DNA of 64,000 nucleotides from Candidatus Aegiribacteria sp. MLS_C (GTDB lineage: Bacteria; Fermentibacterota; Fermentibacteria; Fermentibacterales; JCC-6): positions 88,807 to 152,806 of the forward strand of contig LQBI01000035.1 of NCBI GenBank assembly GCA_002030045.1. The letters run 5' to 3'. Positions 62,728-64,000 of the stretch are shown here, one piece after another; within the stretch, counting starts at the first letter, position 1, and each line of letters starts with the position of its first letter. Under the pieces are notes generated by a model, which was not told the origin of the DNA, did no database searches, and saw only the letters and a program-made list of their open reading frames with translations. The translations under genes were made by a program, and so were the position numbers.

Positions 62728-62920
62728 TATCTCTATATTCGAACAACTGATATCCAGCAAGAAAGATGCTTGCAGAGAATATACAGTCTCATCGGACAGT
62801 ATCTGCCAGTGGCTGTGTCTGCTCAAGCTGCCTGAGGATAAGCTGCGGGAGATAGAGGCGATGGGGGATAACTGGGAGTATCAGGTGGTAACGGAGAGGG
62901 AGCTCAGGAGTAATAGATGA
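62712..62920 (+). pseudogene. Fragment of an HTH-type protein, no start codon
   Basis: An open frame without ATG reads SSKKDACREYTVSSDSICQW, LCLLKLPEDKLREIEAMGD, NWEYQVVTERELRS and stops at 62918-62920. The pattern (helix-turn-helix-like, then LLKLP, GDxW, VVTERxLR) looks like the end of a ParB/recombinase-accessory type regulator. The family is uncertain. It is probably a relic of a mobile region. Confidence 0.4.
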
Positions 62921-63119
62921 TATATACAGTCTTCATCACTCTCCCAGCAGCGTTACAGTAGTCGAGACCTCTCCACAGGATACTCTCTACTCCTGAACTA
63001 TCCAGATAGATGAAGTTGTTGCCATGCCGTTCGAAAAAGTTGGTTGCTTCTGAAATGGATGAGAGCAGCAGTATGCTGACGAACAGATTCCCACAGACTC
63101 TGATGGCATTCATGAACAT
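62904..63119 (-). CDS. Small exported protein, possibly truncated
   Basis: 71 aa, starting MFMNAIRVCGNLFVSILLLS with a convincing signal peptide and a very strong ribosome-binding site (GGGGGGATATC before the ATG). The mature part (NFFERHGNNFIYLDSSGVES, ILWRGLDYCNAAGRVMK) is too short to place. It may be the intact start of a gene whose remainder was lost in the island. Confidence 0.45.
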   Translation of the reverse strand: MFMNAIRVCGNLFVSILLLSSISEATNFFERHGNNFIYLDSSGVESILWRGLDYCNAAGRVMKTVYIIYYS

Positions 63120-63220
63120 GATATCCCCCCAACTGTTAATAATCCTTTAATATGAGCATATGCCATTGCTGTTCTGCAGACAAGGGATTACATTCCTACA
63201 GGAATGGAGCGCAGGGATAT

Positions 63221-63934
63221 ATGAAAACCCTTACTCTTCTTATACTAGTGATAGTCTACTCTGTCTTTGCAGATACTCTCCTGGTTCCTTCAGAATACCC
63301 TTCCATCCAGGATGCCATCAGCGATTCGCAGAACGGAGACACCGTACTGGTATCTCCCGGCGAGTATGGAGGCCCTATCAGCTTCCAGGGGAAGAACATC
63401 GTCGTCAGAAGTACGAACGGGGCAGCAGAGACACTGATAAGGACCTTCTCGGATTACCACTGCGTATCCTTCACCAATGGAGAGGACAGCACTGCAGTCC
63501 TCGAAGGCTTCACGATCAGGAACACGATATCCGATGATTCTCATTCTTCAATAAGGCAGATGATAGATCATGGAGGAGGCCTCTACGTGACCAACTCCTC
63601 TCCGACCATCATGAACTGCAGGCTCATGCACTGCGTTGCGGAGACAGGTGCGGGTTTATATCTCCAGCATTCCTCCATGAGGATGGAGGATTGTGTCGTA
63701 AGTAATAACGATGCCTGGTACTACGGAGGTGGCCTGTTCATTGGCAGTTCCGATGAAGGGAAGCCGCCATGCATAATCGGATGTAGCGTAACTCAAAACG
63801 ATGCCCAGGATGGAGGAGGAATCTATCTTTGGGGCGATACTGTGGTCGTTATCAACAGTGTTGTCAGTGAGAATGAAGGCACAGGGATAGGTGTAAATAC
63901 CACTTGTCAAGCGACACCCAGATTCCCGCACTAA
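63221..63934 (+). CDS. Secreted right-handed beta-helix protein, 3' end cut off by an insertion
   Basis: 237 aa as it stands. The ATG at 63221 begins a signal peptide (MKTLTLLILVIVYSVFADT); an upstream in-frame start gives a Cys-rich, unlikely N-terminus. LLVPSEYPSIQDAISDSQNG, DTVLVSPGEYGGPISFQGKN and repeated GGGLYVTNSSPTIMNCRL, GAGLYLQHSS, YGGGLFIGSS, GGGIYLWGDT coils form a parallel beta-helix. From about 63905 the frame enters repeats that look like an insertion-sequence end and stops after 10 unrelated codons. The original C-terminus, probably with a sorting domain like its neighbours, is missing. Confidence 0.75.
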   Translation: MKTLTLLILVIVYSVFADTLLVPSEYPSIQDAISDSQNGDTVLVSPGEYGGPISFQGKNIVVRSTNGAAETLIRTFSDYHCVSFTNGEDSTAVLEGFTIRNTISDDSHSSIRQMIDHGGGLYVTNSSPTIMNCRLMHCVAETGAGLYLQHSSMRMEDCVVSNNDAWYYGGGLFIGSSDEGKPPCIIGCSVTQNDAQDGGGIYLWGDTVVVINSVVSENEGTGIGVNTTCQATPRFPH

Positions 63935-64000
63935 GGCGACACCCAGTTTCCCGCACCTCCTTTCGTTGAGTTGAATGAATTTGGAATTGTTTTCCTCCTT
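63905..64000. mobile_element. Probable left end of an insertion sequence (IS21-like?)
   Basis: TGTCAA (63905-63910) is followed by two 21-base direct repeats, GCGACACCCAGATTCCCGCAC (63911-63931) and GCGACACCCAGTTTCCCGCAC (63936-63956), one mismatch apart, 25 bases in register. Short repeated blocks next to a TG terminus are a feature of IS21-type ends. The element itself would lie beyond the window, so the family is a guess. Confidence 0.45.

Noticed and set aside
1-64000. CRISPR arrays, tRNA and rRNA genes
   Set aside because: No regularly spaced direct repeats with variable spacers and no tRNA-like cloverleaf or rRNA segments were noticed on reading; a dedicated scan could still find a missed tRNA.

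Overview
The window looks like a chromosomal contig from an uncultivated Gram-negative bacterium, probably of the FCB superphylum. A Fermentibacterota-like candidate phylum is my best guess, from gene content and codon style rather than any marker gene. Supporting signs are OmpA-type envelope proteins with carboxypeptidase-like repeats, a gingipain-type (C25) protease with a C-terminal sorting-like domain, FlgD/type-A-like C-termini, heavy use of AGG/AGA and ATA codons, and frequent GTG/TTG starts. No rRNA, tRNA or CRISPR array was seen.

Layout. 1-1.4 kb: the start of a UbiA-type prenyltransferase gene, then a decayed IS5-like element with 38-bp inverted ends. 1.4-8.1 kb (+): a Na/Pi cotransporter, a cyclic 2,3-diphosphoglycerate synthetase-like GTPase behind a structured leader, and a tightly coupled four-subunit 2-oxoacid:ferredoxin oxidoreductase operon (D-A-B-C). 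8.1-12.5 kb (-): a small unknown protein, a B12/radical SAM protein, a membrane protein and an MFS transporter. 12.7-14.3 kb (+): ATP-dependent PEP carboxykinase. 14.3-19.9 kb (-): a hybrid histidine kinase and a 1309-aa protein with the architecture of mammalian soluble adenylyl cyclase. 20-27.4 kb: cobalamin adenosyltransferase, RlmN, MTA phosphorylase, ThiL, a DUF4342 protein and an MscS channel with a cyclic-nucleotide-binding domain. 27.5-33.9 kb (-): a two-subunit xanthine dehydrogenase, a patatin-like lipase, a nitroreductase and an RtcB RNA ligase.

34-41.7 kb (+): a secreted M1 peptidase followed by an extended AmmeMemoRadiSam locus. It holds a radical SAM enzyme, a lipoprotein that fuses Memo and AMMECR1, a membrane protein of the spermidine-synthase-like type, and two tiny exported proteins. 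41.8-52.3 kb: two OmpA-type paralogues around a second adenylate cyclase/ATPase/TPR protein and a lipoprotein, then a glycosyltransferase and a polyprenyl-phosphate sugar transferase.

52.3-64 kb is an accessory island. It is gene-sparse, AT-richer in its centre, and carries three copies of an intergenic repeat, two toxin-antitoxin modules (HepT/MntA and BrnT/BrnA), several secreted proteins including the 1815-aa C25 protease, gene fragments, and a beta-helix gene cut off by what looks like the end of an insertion sequence.

How the genes fit together: the core part describes an anaerobic metabolism that uses ferredoxin-linked 2-oxoacid oxidation, PEP carboxykinase and purine/MTA salvage. It is overlaid with cyclic-nucleotide signalling: two large cyclases and a channel that should bind the product. 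The most promising candidate for an undescribed system is the exported AmmeMemoRadiSam locus with its two small companion proteins.
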